A stretch of 64,000 nt of DNA from Ruegeria arenilitoris (GTDB taxonomy: Bacteria > Pseudomonadota > Alphaproteobacteria > Rhodobacterales > Rhodobacteraceae). The notes beneath the pieces were generated by a model, which worked only from the letters and a program-made list of their open reading frames with translations, did no database searches and was not told the origin of the DNA. Position numbers and translations under genes: made by a program. Below are positions 29,978-41,270 of this stretch, piece after piece. The DNA is taken from NCBI RefSeq assembly GCF_013030265.1, contig NZ_WPZQ01000002.1, forward strand, positions 186,001 through 250,000. The letters are read 5' to 3'. Position 1 is the first letter of the stretch, and each line of letters begins with the position of its first letter.

Positions 29978-30355
29978 TTACTTTGGGCGAACGGCAACGC
30001 CAGTCCCGCTGCGCGAACCCCAACTCAGAGGCGATATCTTTACGGATGAAATTTCAGTTTCAACAACCTCAAGTGCACCAAGTTTTGCCGCATCCTCGCG
30101 GAGTTTCTGCTCAACCTGTTCGACAGTAGGATCGGCGTTGAAAGCAGTGGTTTTGTTAACGGTCACTTGTAATTCGCCCAGCTTGACTTGGGTCGCAGGA
30201 TCAAAGTTGGAACTTGTCAGTTTAATCTGATTTGCAGCCACGGCGTTGACGGATTGTTTTTTCACGTCGCTGTCAAGATTTGTCGTGTCCCAAGTGGTCG
30301 AGCAGGCTGCAATTGGCAGGATAAGAGCGCCAACAAGCACAGTATTTCTAAACAA
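29978..30355 (-). CDS. Small predicted lipoprotein
   Basis: About 125 aa if translation starts at TTG 30355, which has GGAG 8 nt upstream and places a lipobox (ALILPIAAC) at residues 10-18. A longer frame to 30433 would bury this signal, so the TTG start is favoured. After the lipid-attached cysteine the protein has a mixed polar domain with TTAFNADPTVEQVEQKLRED. No family is recognised. Monocistronic, with a clear terminator. Confidence 0.65.
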   Translation of the reverse strand: MFRNTVLVGALILPIAACSTTWDTTNLDSDVKKQSVNAVAANQIKLTSSNFDPATQVKLGELQVTVNKTTAFNADPTVEQVEQKLREDAAKLGALEVVETEISSVKISPLSWGSRSGTGVAVRPK

Positions 30356-30459
30356 AGATCTTTCTCCGTCACTTTCGTTGTTTGTGCATGCACTTTGGTC
30401 GTTTTCAACCACAGGTGCAATTGAGAAAGGCAAAGTAATCTATGGATTGTAAAAGGAAT

Positions 30460-30489
30460 GTCCACGCGGGGTTATAGACCCGCGTGGAC
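30460..30489 (-). terminator. Hairpin downstream of ppaC
   Basis: Perfect 11-bp inverted repeat GTCCACGCGGG / CCCGCGTGGAC with an 8-nt loop. On the minus strand it is followed by ATTCCTTTTAC. It is 40 bp past the ppaC stop; probably a terminator with a weak T-tract. Confidence 0.7.
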
Positions 30490-30529
30490 ACAAAACTGCT
30501 GCATCAATATTTGAAGCTGAGTTTTTAGT

Positions 30530-31450
30530 TCAGACCTTCAGGTTCGGGATGATCTGCTTTTTGCGGCTCATGACGCCGGGCAGGACCACAGCGTCACCAT
30601 CAACGGTTGCACCAAAGCTCTTCTCAGCAACGCCTTTGACCAGATCGTTCGGAACCAGCAGGGTGGCCTCTTCGTTCAGGATATCGACGACAAACAGCAG
30701 AACCTGATCAACGCCGTCTTCCTTGGCAACGTCAACCATCGAGCTCGCCAGGCTGGCTTTGCGGTCCAGAACAACGCCCGGCGCGGTGGTTTCCAGAACC
30801 GAGACGCGGAACTTGGTGCCGTCGACTTCGTATTCCTTGCTGTCCATGCGGATCAGTTCCGCGTCCGAGAACGAGGACACGTCTGATTTCGCCGCGAACA
30901 TGTCGGCTGCATAGGCCGAAACGTCCAGCCCCAGATCAGCTGCCAGTTTTTCGGCCACGGCGCGGTCATGCGCGGTGGTGGTGGGCGAGCGGAACTCCAG
31001 CGTGTCGGACAGGATGCAGGTCAGTGCCGCGCCTTTGATGGCTTCGGGCATCTTTGCGGCGTCGTCACCCATCAGATCGACCATGATGGTAGCGGTGCAG
31101 GCCAGCGGGCGCACGGTGATGTCGATCGGGCCTTTGGTTTCCAGACCGCCAACCAGCTTGTGGTGGTCGATGATGGCGCGGATATCGGCGCTGTTGATGC
31201 TGGCGGGCAGCTCGGCCGGGTTGTTGGTGTCGACGATGACAACCGGTGCATCCTCGGCTACGTCCTCGATGATTTGCGGCTTGGGCAGGTCCCACCGCTG
31301 CAGCATGAACGCCGCTTCGGTATTGGGCTCACCCAGCAGCACGGCCTCGGCCTTTTCACCTTTGACTTCGTTCAGGTACCAGGCCCACAGGATGGGCGAA
31401 CCGGTCGAGTCTGTATCGGGGGATTTGTGACCAAATACTTGGATTGTCAT
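30530..31450 (-). CDS. ppaC: Manganese-dependent inorganic pyrophosphatase (family II)
   Basis: 306 aa. DHH-superfamily motifs: FGHKSPDTDSTGSP, VIVDTNN, IIDHHKLVG and the C-terminal DHHA2 part ending in SRKKQIIPNL, the substrate-binding SRKKQ. It hydrolyses PPi and needs Mn or Co. No CBS inserts. Full length. Family II enzymes are best known from Firmicutes but also occur in Rhodobacterales. Confidence 0.94.
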   Translation of the reverse strand: MTIQVFGHKSPDTDSTGSPILWAWYLNEVKGEKAEAVLLGEPNTEAAFMLQRWDLPKPQIIEDVAEDAPVVIVDTNNPAELPASINSADIRAIIDHHKLVGGLETKGPIDITVRPLACTATIMVDLMGDDAAKMPEAIKGAALTCILSDTLEFRSPTTTAHDRAVAEKLAADLGLDVSAYAADMFAAKSDVSSFSDAELIRMDSKEYEVDGTKFRVSVLETTAPGVVLDRKASLASSMVDVAKEDGVDQVLLFVVDILNEEATLLVPNDLVKGVAEKSFGATVDGDAVVLPGVMSRKKQIIPNLKV

Positions 31451-31560
31451 ATCAGCGTCCTGAGGATTGGAAATTTGCGCGCCTTATAGGGCGGCCAATC
31501 CCGCTTGTCACCCTGCAGCAGCCCGTCTGCGACGGTTGGTCTGAGACCTGCCGGTTCCTG

Positions 31561-32541
31561 CTAGAACGGAGCGCGCGTCAGGGTGTACCCGGCCTGCTGC
31601 AACTGGTTCAGCAGCCCGTATTCATCGCTCAGATGCCCGGCGCCAACCGCAATCACGATGGTCTGGTCCTTGATGTCCAGAATCTGCTCCATCCAGTTAG
31701 CGTTGCGCTGCACCAGCAACTGGTCTTCAAAGCCTTTCCATTCGGCATCGAATTCCTCCGGTGTCAGGCCGGATGCCTCAAGCCCCTGAAGCTTGGCAAG
31801 CTGCAGGATTTCGGCGTGCTTTTCTTCGAGATATGCGTTGGCCATCGTGATCAGGTGATCATCCCCGGCCTGCAGCGCACCGGCCAGCCGAACCAGCGAT
31901 TGTACCTGTTCTTCGATCGGGTGGCTGTCGAACATGTTCATCACGTCCTCAACGCGTTCCAGCGAGTATTGGGGGATGCCTTTCGCCTCAGCCAGTTCGG
32001 AGAGGCGCTTGTCCATGCCGCGATCCGCATCGGGGGTGGTCATCAGGCAGGGTGGCAGGCCCAGCATCATGCTCAAAAACCATGGGCGCATCTTGGCTGC
32101 CATCCAGTCCGGAATTCCGCGTTCAGCGAGTGCCGCGGAAAACACGGCCCAGTCCTCTTCGCCCATCAGATCGATCAGAGTTGGCCCGGAGGTGATCAGC
32201 ACAGGGCTGAAGTCCTTTTCAAGGTCCTTCTGGAACGCCTCCATCTGATCCTGCGTTATTTCGAAATAGAACGCGTCAGCCTCGCTCAGTGCGGGTGACA
32301 GGCGTTCGATCACCTCTCCCATCCGCTCATCATTGGTGTGCAGGGTGCCGATCAGATGCAGGACCGTATCCCCCTTGCGGGCGATCCAATGATTGCCTTC
32401 GGGAAACAGGATTTGGCTCACGGCTTCATCCAGTTGCTGGTGTTGTTCGGCAGTCATATCCAACCGAAGATCGCGCCCTTCGCAGGCTGCATGTGCAGAC
32501 AGAGGCAGCAATAGACAGAGGAAAAAGCTGAACAGGCGCAT
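31561..32541 (-). CDS. TraB/GumN family protein, exported
   Basis: About 326 aa with an N-terminal signal peptide (LFSFFLCLLLPLSAHA). The family motifs are HLIGTLHTND near residue 62 and VGAGHLSDEYGLLNQLQQAGY at the C-terminus, with a conserved Glu in FYFEITQ. TraB-type proteins are proposed metalloproteases (Tiki-like). ATG 32541 is chosen; ATG 32550 is possible. Confidence 0.85.
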   Translation of the reverse strand: MRLFSFFLCLLLPLSAHAACEGRDLRLDMTAEQHQQLDEAVSQILFPEGNHWIARKGDTVLHLIGTLHTNDERMGEVIERLSPALSEADAFYFEITQDQMEAFQKDLEKDFSPVLITSGPTLIDLMGEEDWAVFSAALAERGIPDWMAAKMRPWFLSMMLGLPPCLMTTPDADRGMDKRLSELAEAKGIPQYSLERVEDVMNMFDSHPIEEQVQSLVRLAGALQAGDDHLITMANAYLEEKHAEILQLAKLQGLEASGLTPEEFDAEWKGFEDQLLVQRNANWMEQILDIKDQTIVIAVGAGHLSDEYGLLNQLQQAGYTLTRAPF

Positions 32542-32675
32542 CGGTTCCATCCCGGCAGTGTGATTATTGGCTCAGGGACAGTGTTGCCTTGCTGCGTCAG
32601 AAGGTGCAACCGTCTGATCTCGAAGTTTTGCCCGTGACATCTGGCATTCCCGGCCAAACTGCCTAGCATGGCCGA

Positions 32676-33350
32676 ATGGACCGCGAACAGGATCTCTACC
32701 CACCCGTCAAAGCGCTGCTGGAGCGTCAGGGCTATGCCGTGAAAGGTGAAGTGGGCGCAGCCGACATCGTAGCGCTGCGTGAGGGGGAGGATCCCGTGAT
32801 CGTTGAACTGAAGCTGCGGTTTTCGCTGGCCCTTTTTCATCAGGCCATAGCGCGGCTGAAGATGACGGATCAGGTGTATATTGCAGTATGTAAGCCCACA
32901 GGAAAGACCGCACGCCGGGCGCTGCGGGACAATCTGGCCCTGTGTCGCCGTCTGGGTCTGGGGCTGATCACGGTCCGGCAAGATGGCAGGGTTGAGGTGC
33001 AATGTGACCCCGGTCCTTATGCGCCGCGTAAGTCCAATATCCGCAAAGCCAGACTTTTGCGCGAGTTTGACCGGTTGCAAGGCGATCCCAATTCTGGTGG
33101 CGCGACCCGGCACGGAATTGTCACAGCCTATCGTCAGGATGCTCTGAAATGCGCGGCACATCTGGCGGATTGCGGTGCGGCCAAAGGGGCCGACGTAGCC
33201 AAGGCCACTGGGGTCGCAGCGGCGACGCGCCTGATGCGTGACAATCACTACGGCTGGTTCGATAAGGTCGAAAAGGGTGTCTATGCCTTGTCAGAGACCG
33301 GGGCCGAGGGCCTGAAACACTGGGCCTACAGTTGGGAAGAAACCAACTGA
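32676..33350 (+). CDS. DUF2161 protein: PD-(D/E)XK-type nuclease fold with C-terminal helical domain
   Basis: 224 aa. GEVGAADIVALREGEDPVIVELKLRF carries the D-xn-E-x-K signature of the restriction-nuclease fold. The C-terminal part (from about residue 145) looks like a winged-helix module (HGIVTAYRQDALKCAAHL, GVAAATRLMRDNHYGWF). The nuclease or phosphodiesterase activity is inferred from the motif. It sits upstream of groES without being in its operon, since the groES promoter and CIRCE follow its stop. Confidence 0.75.
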   Translation: MDREQDLYPPVKALLERQGYAVKGEVGAADIVALREGEDPVIVELKLRFSLALFHQAIARLKMTDQVYIAVCKPTGKTARRALRDNLALCRRLGLGLITVRQDGRVEVQCDPGPYAPRKSNIRKARLLREFDRLQGDPNSGGATRHGIVTAYRQDALKCAAHLADCGAAKGADVAKATGVAAATRLMRDNHYGWFDKVEKGVYALSETGAEGLKHWAYSWEETN

Positions 33351-33396
33351 TCCTGCCAAAGCCATCAGGCAGATCAAAAAAGTTCAGCCGATATTG

Positions 33397-33425
33397 TTGA
33401 CTCGCTCTGACCGACCCCCTAGCTA
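33397..33425 (+). promoter_or_regulatory. Predicted sigma-70 promoter of groESL
   Basis: TTGACT (33397-33402), 17-bp spacer, TAGCTA (33420-33425). The CIRCE repeat begins 8 bp downstream, where HrcA repressor would block transcription. Confidence 0.6.
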
Positions 33426-33432
33426 TGCGTCG

Positions 33433-33459
33433 TTATCACTCTCTACCCTTGAGTGCTAA
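33433..33459 (+). promoter_or_regulatory. CIRCE operator (HrcA binding site)
   Basis: TTATCACTC-N9-GAGTGCTAA. The right arm is the exact consensus and the left arm differs at one base (T for G at position 4). This places groESL under HrcA control. Confidence 0.9.
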
Positions 33460-33517
33460 CGCCTCGCCAGACGGCGAGGGGAGGATAGATAAACTTTGAG
33501 CCCAAGGAGCTGCAAAG

Positions 33518-33805
33518 ATGGCATTGAAACCGCTTCATGACCGTGTGCTGGTTCGCCGTACCGAAAGCGAAGAGAAAACCGCAGGCGGCCTGATCATTCC
33601 TGACAGTGCAAAAGAAAAGCCCAGCGAAGGCGAAGTCGTTGCAACCGGCGAAGGCGCACGCAAGGACAGCGGCGAACTGATCGCAATGGCTGTTAAAGCT
33701 GGCGACAAGATCCTGTTCGGCAAATGGTCGGGCACCGAGGTCAACGTCGGCGGCGAAGAGCTGCTGATGATGAAAGAAAGCGACATCATGGGGATCATCG
33801 AGTAA
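33518..33805 (+). CDS. groES: Co-chaperonin GroES
   Basis: 95 aa, the standard length. N-terminus [13 protein letters not shown], the mobile-loop segment [19 protein letters not shown] that contacts GroEL, and [19 protein letters not shown] at the end. AAGGAG precedes the ATG. Followed by groEL after 54 bp. Confidence 0.98.
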   Translation: MALKPLHDRVLVRRTESEEKTAGGLIIPDSAKEKPSEGEVVATGEGARKDSGELIAMAVKAGDKILFGKWSGTEVNVGGEELLMMKESDIMGIIE

Positions 33806-33823
33806 GCCCACGCGCTTCTCTGA

Positions 33824-35500
<1,677 letters not shown>

Positions 35501-35595
35501 GCACGTCGAGTTCGCACCAGCGAATTCTGACGAACCCGACAGGCGCTTGGCCAACAGGCCAAGCTGCCGAAAAGGGGCCGCACTGAGAAATAAGA

Positions 35596-35629
35596 ACGGG
35601 GTCGCCTTTGGGCGGCCCCGTTTCCTTTT
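35596..35629 (+). terminator. Intrinsic terminator of groESL
   Basis: GGGGTCGCC / GGCGGCCCC stem with a TTTG loop and a T-rich tail (TTTCCTTTT), about 95 bp after the groEL stop. Confidence 0.85.
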
Positions 35630-35654
35630 GCAGCTTATGCCCGCAGGAAAGTGA

Positions 35655-36533
35655 GTGTCCAAAACTCTGTTAAACCGCTATCCGGTTGATATGAGACTAT
35701 TCCTGCTGACCACCCTGACCATGTGCGCCTTTGCGGCAAATTCGATATTGAACCGTCTGGCGGTCGACAGCGCGGCCAGCGATCCGGCCAGTTTTGCTGT
35801 GGTCCGGGTATTGTCCGGGGCCTTGGTTCTTTCACTTCTTGTCCTTATGCGTGGCACGCAACTGCCATTGCGGAACAGGCGCAGGATCATCGGGGCAGGG
35901 GCGCTATCGCTCTATATGATCGGGTTTTCGGTGGCCTATCTGACACTGGATGCAGGTCTTGGCGCGCTGATCCTGTTTGGTGTGGTCCAGATCACCATGT
36001 TTGCGGCGAATACCGCATTCGGCGCGGTCCCTACCACCCGGCAAATGCTTGGTGCTGCCATAGCGCTTGCGGGCCTAGCGTTTGTGTTGTGGCCATCGGG
36101 TGCGCTGCGGGTCGATCTTACAGGGGCCGCCTTGATGATCGCCGCCGGGGTTGGCTGGGCCGCTTATTCGCTGGCCGGACGCTCCGAGCCGGATGCCTTG
36201 GCCGGGACAGCTGCAAACTTCGTGGCGGCTTTGCCGGTTACCGCTTTGGCTCTGCTATGGTTTGGGGCTGAGTGGCAGATCAACGCTGTTGGCTATCTGC
36301 TTGCAATCCTGTCGGGTGCGGTCACATCCGGGATGGGTTACGCCCTGTGGTACCGGGTTCTGCCGCTACTTGCTCCGGCTGCAGCGGCGGTTGTCCAACT
36401 CAGCGTCCCGATCATTGCGATCATTGCCGGAGTGATCCTGCTGGGCGAAATTGCAAGTCTGAAACTGATGGTCGGAGCAATGCTGGTGCTGGGTGGTATC
36501 GCACTGGCCGTGGTGCGGTTGAAGCGCCGCTAG
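35655..36533 (+). CDS. EamA/DMT-family transporter
   Basis: 292 aa with about ten membrane helices in two repeated halves (each with an EamA domain), as in drug/metabolite exporters. GTG 35655 follows AGGAAAG; ATG 35691 is an alternative start nearer the first helix. Substrate unknown. First of three co-oriented genes (transporter, lipase-like hydrolase, phnM). Confidence 0.85.
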   Translation: MSKTLLNRYPVDMRLFLLTTLTMCAFAANSILNRLAVDSAASDPASFAVVRVLSGALVLSLLVLMRGTQLPLRNRRRIIGAGALSLYMIGFSVAYLTLDAGLGALILFGVVQITMFAANTAFGAVPTTRQMLGAAIALAGLAFVLWPSGALRVDLTGAALMIAAGVGWAAYSLAGRSEPDALAGTAANFVAALPVTALALLWFGAEWQINAVGYLLAILSGAVTSGMGYALWYRVLPLLAPAAAAVVQLSVPIIAIIAGVILLGEIASLKLMVGAMLVLGGIALAVVRLKRR

Positions 36534-36571
36534 GGGTTCCAACCGCGCAAGATAGGCCTTATCTGGCTGGC

Positions 36572-37345
36572 ATGAGGTTTCTGGTCGCAATACTCCTGTT
36601 CCTGACACCCGCTGTTGCCAGCGCTAAATGCGTTGTGCTTTTGCATGGACTTGCGCGCACCGAAGCCTCGTTCTCAGTCATGGAGCAGTTGTTCCGGGTT
36701 CACGACTACACCGTTGTGCGACCGGGGTACCCTTCGACGGATTTGCCGATCCCGGATCTGGCCAATCAGACCCTGCCGGATGCATTCGCCGCGTGTGGCG
36801 ATGACAAGGTCAATATCGTGGCTCACTCGATGGGGGGCATCCTGTTGCGCTATTGGCTGCAGGATAGCCACCCCGAGAATCTCGGCCGCGTCGTCATGTT
36901 GGGCCCGCCGAATCAGGGCAGTCAGCTGGTCGACGAACTGGGCGACTGGGAGGTGTTTGGCCTGTTGCACGGACCGGCGGGTCTTGCGTTAGGCACAGGA
37001 CCAGAAGGTCTGCCGCGCCGCCTGCCGCCGGTAGATTTTGAGCTGGGCGTCATTGCAGGTGAGAATTCCCTGAACCCGATTTGGTCATCCCTGATTGATG
37101 GCACGGATGACGGCAAGGTGTCGGTCGAAACAACCAAGGTCGAGGGCATGGCTGATCATATCGTCCTGCCGGTGACCCATACATTCATGATGAACAACCC
37201 GCGTGTCATGGCGCAGGCGTTACACTTTATTGAGTACGGTCAGTTTGACCCGCAGATCACTTGGCTTGATGGGGTCATGGACATAATAGACGAGATCTGC
37301 ATCGGGCAGGATTGCTCGGAACCAGAGTCGGAACCTACGCGATGA
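36572..37345 (+). CDS. Exported alpha/beta hydrolase, lipase-like
   Basis: 257 aa from ATG 36572. A signal peptide ([18 protein letters not shown]) is followed by [10 protein letters not shown] (oxyanion HG), the nucleophile elbow AHSMGG and a late histidine in PVTHTFMM. Resembles triacylglycerol lipase/PGAP1-like hydrolases. Its stop overlaps the phnM start (ATGA), so it is translationally coupled to phnM, an unusual partner. Confidence 0.83.
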   Translation: MRFLVAILLFLTPAVASAKCVVLLHGLARTEASFSVMEQLFRVHDYTVVRPGYPSTDLPIPDLANQTLPDAFAACGDDKVNIVAHSMGGILLRYWLQDSHPENLGRVVMLGPPNQGSQLVDELGDWEVFGLLHGPAGLALGTGPEGLPRRLPPVDFELGVIAGENSLNPIWSSLIDGTDDGKVSVETTKVEGMADHIVLPVTHTFMMNNPRVMAQALHFIEYGQFDPQITWLDGVMDIIDEICIGQDCSEPESEPTR

Positions 37346-38493
37346 CATCACTTGAACTGACATTCACGGGCGCGGATGTCCTGCTGCCCGCTGAAGGCGT
37401 TGTGCCTGCAGAACTCAGCATCGGCGACGGGCTTGTTCAACAGGATCGAACCGGGCGTCAGGTTGACCTGTCGGGATATATCGTTCTGCCCGGAATCATC
37501 GATCTGCATGGTGACGGGTTCGAGCGCCATATCGCACCGCGCCGCGGAGCAATGAAGCAAATGGCCGAAGGCATCCTTTCGGTCGAGGCCGAGCTGGCGG
37601 CAAACGGAATTACGACAGCCGTGCTGGCCCAGTTTCATAGCTGGGAAGGCGGCGTACGGGGACCAGAATTTGCGGCACAAGTTTTTGATGCCATCGCGTC
37701 TGTCAAAGGCAGCACAGTGACCGATCTGATCCCGCAGTTGCGGTTTGAAACCCACATGCTTGAGGATTATGCAGATCTGCCAGGCCGCATCGCCGAATGG
37801 CAGGTGCCCTACGTCGTTTTCAACGACCATCTGCCGCATGACCGTCTGGCCGAAGGTCGCAAACCGCCACGACTGACGGGGCAGGCGCTCAAGGCGGGGC
37901 GCAATCCGGACGCTCATTTTGATATGCTGCTGAATATGCATGCGAGAAAAGAAGAGGTCCCGGACGCGCTTGACGCATTGTGCGCAGAACTGCGTCAACA
38001 AGGTATCCGGCTGGGCAGTCACGACGATGCCACCGCAGAAACAAGGGCATGGTGGCGTGATCGGGGCGTTTCGATCTCTGAATTCCCTGAAACGCTCGAC
38101 GCGGCCGAGGCGGCGCGTTCGAACGGCGATCATATCATTCTCGGGTCACCCAATGTGGTTCGCGGTGGCTCGCACAAGGGAAATGTCAGTGCGTTGGACC
38201 TGATCACGATGGGGCTGTGTGATGCACTGGCCTCGGACTATCACTATCCCAGCCCGCGTCGTGCCGCGCTGATGGTGGCCAAAACCGGGTTGCTTGATCT
38301 GGCTGGGGCCTGGGCTTTGGTATCTGAAGGCCCCGCAAGAGTTCTGGGCCTGGATGATCGTGGTACTTTGGCACCCGGTAAACGCGCCGATCTGGTGATA
38401 CTGGATGCCGAAACCCATCGGATTGCGGCTACTGTTGCGGCGGGTCGTATCAGCCATATGTCCGGTGACATCGCGACGCGATTCATTGGCTGA
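37342..38493 (+). CDS. phnM: Alpha-D-ribose 1-methylphosphonate 5-triphosphate diphosphatase
   Basis: 383 aa amidohydrolase-fold protein. Metal motifs: [14 protein letters not shown] (HxD/H), [17 protein letters not shown] and [11 protein letters not shown], as in PhnM. In C-P lyase it releases pyrophosphate from the triphosphate intermediate. No other phn gene is in the window, so this is a stand-alone copy and its substrate here is open. ATG 37342 overlaps the hydrolase stop. Convergent with purK. Confidence 0.88.
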   Translation: MTSLELTFTGADVLLPAEGVVPAELSIGDGLVQQDRTGRQVDLSGYIVLPGIIDLHGDGFERHIAPRRGAMKQMAEGILSVEAELAANGITTAVLAQFHSWEGGVRGPEFAAQVFDAIASVKGSTVTDLIPQLRFETHMLEDYADLPGRIAEWQVPYVVFNDHLPHDRLAEGRKPPRLTGQALKAGRNPDAHFDMLLNMHARKEEVPDALDALCAELRQQGIRLGSHDDATAETRAWWRDRGVSISEFPETLDAAEAARSNGDHIILGSPNVVRGGSHKGNVSALDLITMGLCDALASDYHYPSPRRAALMVAKTGLLDLAGAWALVSEGPARVLGLDDRGTLAPGKRADLVILDAETHRIAATVAAGRISHMSGDIATRFIG

Positions 38494-38505
38494 AACCGGG
38501 GTCGT

Positions 38506-39573
38506 TCAGCGAACGACCCGGTTGAAATGCCCCATCTTGCGACCAGCCTTGACCTCGGCCTTGCCATAGAGATGCAGGGCCACGTCCCGTTCGCGGGCCA
38601 GTTCCGGCACACGGTCCATATCGTGTCCGATCAGGTTTTCCATCACCACGTCTGAGTGACGCTGCCCATCCCCGAGCGGCCAGCCCGCCACAGCGCGGAT
38701 ATGCTGTTCAAACTGATCGACGGCACAGCCATTCTGGGTCCAGTGCCCCGAGTTGTGAACGCGCGGTGCGATTTCATTCACGATCAGGCCCTGCGGCGTT
38801 ACAAACAGCTCGACCCCCATCACACCGACATAATCCAGCGCGTTAAGGATATTTGCCGCCAACAGGATCGCGTCGGTCCGTTGTGCAGGGGGCAGGCGGG
38901 CAGGGACTGTGGTTGTGTGCAGGATACCGTCACGGTGCACATTCTCGCCCGGATCGAAACAGGCAACCTGCCCATCCAGACCGCGCGCAGCGATAATCGA
39001 CACCTCATGCGAGAAATCCACGAACCCTTCAAGAATGGCCGGAGCCCCTGCCATGTCAGCCAATGCCGTTTCGGCGTCTTCAGGTGCGTGCAGCCGTGCC
39101 TGTCCTTTACCGTCATAGCCAAAGCGGCGGGTCTTGAGGATCGCAGGCGTGCCGATTTCTTCGATCGCCGTGTTCAGGCTGTCCAGATCGGTAATGTCAG
39201 CGAAAGGCGCCGTATTCAGCCCCAGCCCTTTCAAAAACGTCTTTTCGGTCAACCTGTCCTGACTGACCCGCAGCGCTTCGCGCCCGGGTCGGATGGGGCA
39301 ATGCGCCTCGAGCAGATCCAGAGCCTCGGTCGGAATGTTCTCGAATTCATAGGTGATGACGTCCACGGATTTCGCAAAAGCCGTCAGAGCGGCTTCGTCA
39401 TCGTAGGCGGCGGTGGTAACGCGATCTGCAACCTGACCTGCGGGCGGGTTTGCACCGGGTTCATAGATATGGGTGGTAAAACCCAGACGCGAGGCTGCTA
39501 CAGAAAGCATGCGGCCTAGCTGACCACCGCCCAGAACTCCGATTACTGCCCCGGGGGCGAGCGCCTCAGTCAT
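38506..39573 (-). CDS. purK: N5-carboxyaminoimidazole ribonucleotide synthase
   Basis: 355-aa ATP-grasp enzyme of purine synthesis. [12 protein letters not shown] at the N-terminus, [11 protein letters not shown] in the ATP-binding loop and [13 protein letters not shown] at the metal site. It makes N5-CAIR from AIR, ATP and bicarbonate and passes it to PurE. Starts at ATG 39573, overlapping the purE stop by 8 bp. Confidence 0.95.
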   Translation of the reverse strand: MTEALAPGAVIGVLGGGQLGRMLSVAASRLGFTTHIYEPGANPPAGQVADRVTTAAYDDEAALTAFAKSVDVITYEFENIPTEALDLLEAHCPIRPGREALRVSQDRLTEKTFLKGLGLNTAPFADITDLDSLNTAIEEIGTPAILKTRRFGYDGKGQARLHAPEDAETALADMAGAPAILEGFVDFSHEVSIIAARGLDGQVACFDPGENVHRDGILHTTTVPARLPPAQRTDAILLAANILNALDYVGVMGVELFVTPQGLIVNEIAPRVHNSGHWTQNGCAVDQFEQHIRAVAGWPLGDGQRHSDVVMENLIGHDMDRVPELARERDVALHLYGKAEVKAGRKMGHFNRVVR

Positions 39574-40054
39574 CGCTTGGCTCCTCGGGGATCGAGGCCG
39601 AGAGCGCCTCGCGCCATGCATCCAGGCGTTCGGCCAATGCCTCATCCTGCAGGGCAAGAATACCCGCAGCCATCAGGCCCGCATTTGCACCACCTGCGGA
39701 ACCGATTGCCATGGTCGCCACAGGAAAGCCCTTGGGCATCTGAACAATTGAATACAGCGAGTCGACACCCGACAGCGCCCGTGTCTGCACCGGTACGCCG
39801 ACCACGGGAACCCGTGTTTTGGACGCCATCATTCCGGGAAGGTGCGCCGCACCGCCGGCACCGGCAATAATCACCTGCAATCCGCGCTCAACAGCGGTCT
39901 TTCCGTAATCCCAAAGCCGGTCAGGTGTTCTGTGGGCCGAGACAATCCGCGCCTCATAAGCCACGCCCAGATCATCCAGAATATCTGCTGCTTCCTTCAT
40001 CGTGGGCCAGTCCGACTGGCTGCCCATGATGATCCCCACTTTCACATCGCTCAT
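39566..40054 (-). CDS. purE: N5-carboxyaminoimidazole ribonucleotide mutase
   Basis: 162 aa, class I Pur[28 protein letters not shown] and [14 protein letters not shown] are the family active-site loops. Converts N5-CAIR to CAIR. First gene of purEK. Confidence 0.96.
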   Translation of the reverse strand: MSDVKVGIIMGSQSDWPTMKEAADILDDLGVAYEARIVSAHRTPDRLWDYGKTAVERGLQVIIAGAGGAAHLPGMMASKTRVPVVGVPVQTRALSGVDSLYSIVQMPKGFPVATMAIGSAGGANAGLMAAGILALQDEALAERLDAWREALSASIPEEPSDD

Positions 40055-40130
40055 CCGCTTACGTCCCTGCCTTCGGAAAGAGCGCGCACTATAGCCAAAT
40101 CCGCCTGTCAGGCAATGCGGTACGCGCGCC

Positions 40131-40355
40131 TCAGGCGATGATATCGGGGGTCAGGCGATCTTCGATCAGTCGTATGATGTCCTTCAGGCGCAGTTTCTGC
40201 TTTTTCAGACGTTTTACGGTCAGCTGATCGGCTGTGCCCTTGGCCTGCAGTGCTTCGATGGCTTCATCGAGATCACGGTGCTGACGACGAAAAACCTCCA
40301 GCTCAACCCGCAGAACTTCATCGGTTTTCATCGAAAGGTCGGTGGGTGCGTTCAT
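40131..40355 (-). CDS. Small YdcH/DUF465-like protein
   Basis: 74 aa, almost entirely helical: [19 protein letters not shown] and [21 protein letters not shown] form two heptad-rich helices typical of the YdcH/DUF465 family. Cytoplasmic, function unknown. Lies 75 bp upstream of purE on the same strand. Confidence 0.85.
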   Translation of the reverse strand: MNAPTDLSMKTDEVLRVELEVFRRQHRDLDEAIEALQAKGTADQLTVKRLKKQKLRLKDIIRLIEDRLTPDIIA

Positions 40356-40421
40356 GGACGACTCAGTATTCTGGTGGTGCGTTCCACACAGAATAGTGTG
40401 TTCCGGTGAATCCGCCTAGAC

Positions 40422-40451
40422 CTTGTGGACATCCTGGTTTCTTCCCATATT
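40422..40451 (+). promoter_or_regulatory. Possible RpoH (sigma-32) promoter of hsp20
   Basis: CTTGTG (40422-40427), a 16-bp spacer and CCCATATT (40444-40451) resemble the alphaproteobacterial heat-shock consensus (CTTGAA, CYTAT-T). Fits the Hsp20 gene about 70 bp downstream. Only a pattern match. Confidence 0.4.
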
Positions 40452-40519
40452 CTGTTATGTACGGTTGCCGCTACGGGGCCGCACAACACGTCGCTTTGAC
40501 AATGAAGGACGATAATAAC

Positions 40520-40933
40520 GTGTCGAAACTTACTCTTGGCTCATACCCGCATCTTTTGGGGTTCGAGCAGTTGGAACGCCTTCTTGAACGGTCTGCAAAG
40601 GCCGGAAATGAAGGGTATCCGCCCTATAATATCGAACAGACCTCGGATCTTTCCTACCGCATTACACTGGCCGTGGCCGGTTTTGCTGAAGAGGACCTGT
40701 CGATCACGATCGAGGATCGCCAACTGGTTATCCGGGGCCGTCAACGCGACGACAGTGAGGGACGTGTGTTCCTTCACCGGGGCATCGCCGCGCGCCAGTT
40801 TCAGCGCATGTTCGTGCTGGCAGATGGTGTCGAAGTGGGCGAGGCGATTATGGAAAACGGTCTGCTGCATGTCGACCTGACCCGCGCCGTGCCCGAAACC
40901 GTGGTGCAAACGATCAACATAAGAAAGGGGTAA
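40520..40933 (+). CDS. Hsp20-family small heat shock protein (IbpA-like)
   Basis: About 137 aa. Alpha-crystallin domain from YPPYNIEQTSDLSYRITLAV to the end, with the conserved FLHRGIAARQFQRMFVLAD and MENGLLHVDL. Binds unfolded proteins under heat stress. GTG 40520 is preferred (MSKLTLGSYPHLLGF, with GAAGGA upstream); ATG 40502 is possible. DUF1150 follows 3 bp later. Confidence 0.9.
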   Translation: MSKLTLGSYPHLLGFEQLERLLERSAKAGNEGYPPYNIEQTSDLSYRITLAVAGFAEEDLSITIEDRQLVIRGRQRDDSEGRVFLHRGIAARQFQRMFVLADGVEVGEAIMENGLLHVDLTRAVPETVVQTINIRKG

Positions 40934-40936
40934 GGC

Positions 40937-41161
40937 ATGAATACACCGATTGAGATCAACACCGAAGGCGACCGGATCGTATATGTGAAGGCTGTCGACG
41001 TAGCCGACCTGCCTCAGGATCTGCAGGATCAGGCCGGAGATCTGGACCAGCTTTATGCTGTCCACGACTCCGATGGTCAGCAACTTGCGTTGGTATCTGA
41101 CCGCAAGCTGGCCTTTGTGCTGGCGCGACAGCACGACCTGTCGCCGGTGGCCGTTCACTGA
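40937..41161 (+). CDS. DUF1150 family protein
   Basis: 74 aa, acidic, with the family pattern RIVYVKAVDVADLPQDLQ and LYAVHDSDGQQLALVSDRKLAFVLAR. Found after hsp20 in many alphaproteobacteria, which suggests a heat-stress role, but no function is established. AAAGGGG precedes the ATG. Confidence 0.88.
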   Translation: MNTPIEINTEGDRIVYVKAVDVADLPQDLQDQAGDLDQLYAVHDSDGQQLALVSDRKLAFVLARQHDLSPVAVH

Positions 41162-41270
41162 ACGGCCCCAGACTTTCTGAAAATACGTGACATCCGCCGC
41201 TACAGCGGTGAAACATGCGAACCGGCAGGGCGCGTCCCTGACGCGACGAAATGCATATGGGAGATGCGGC

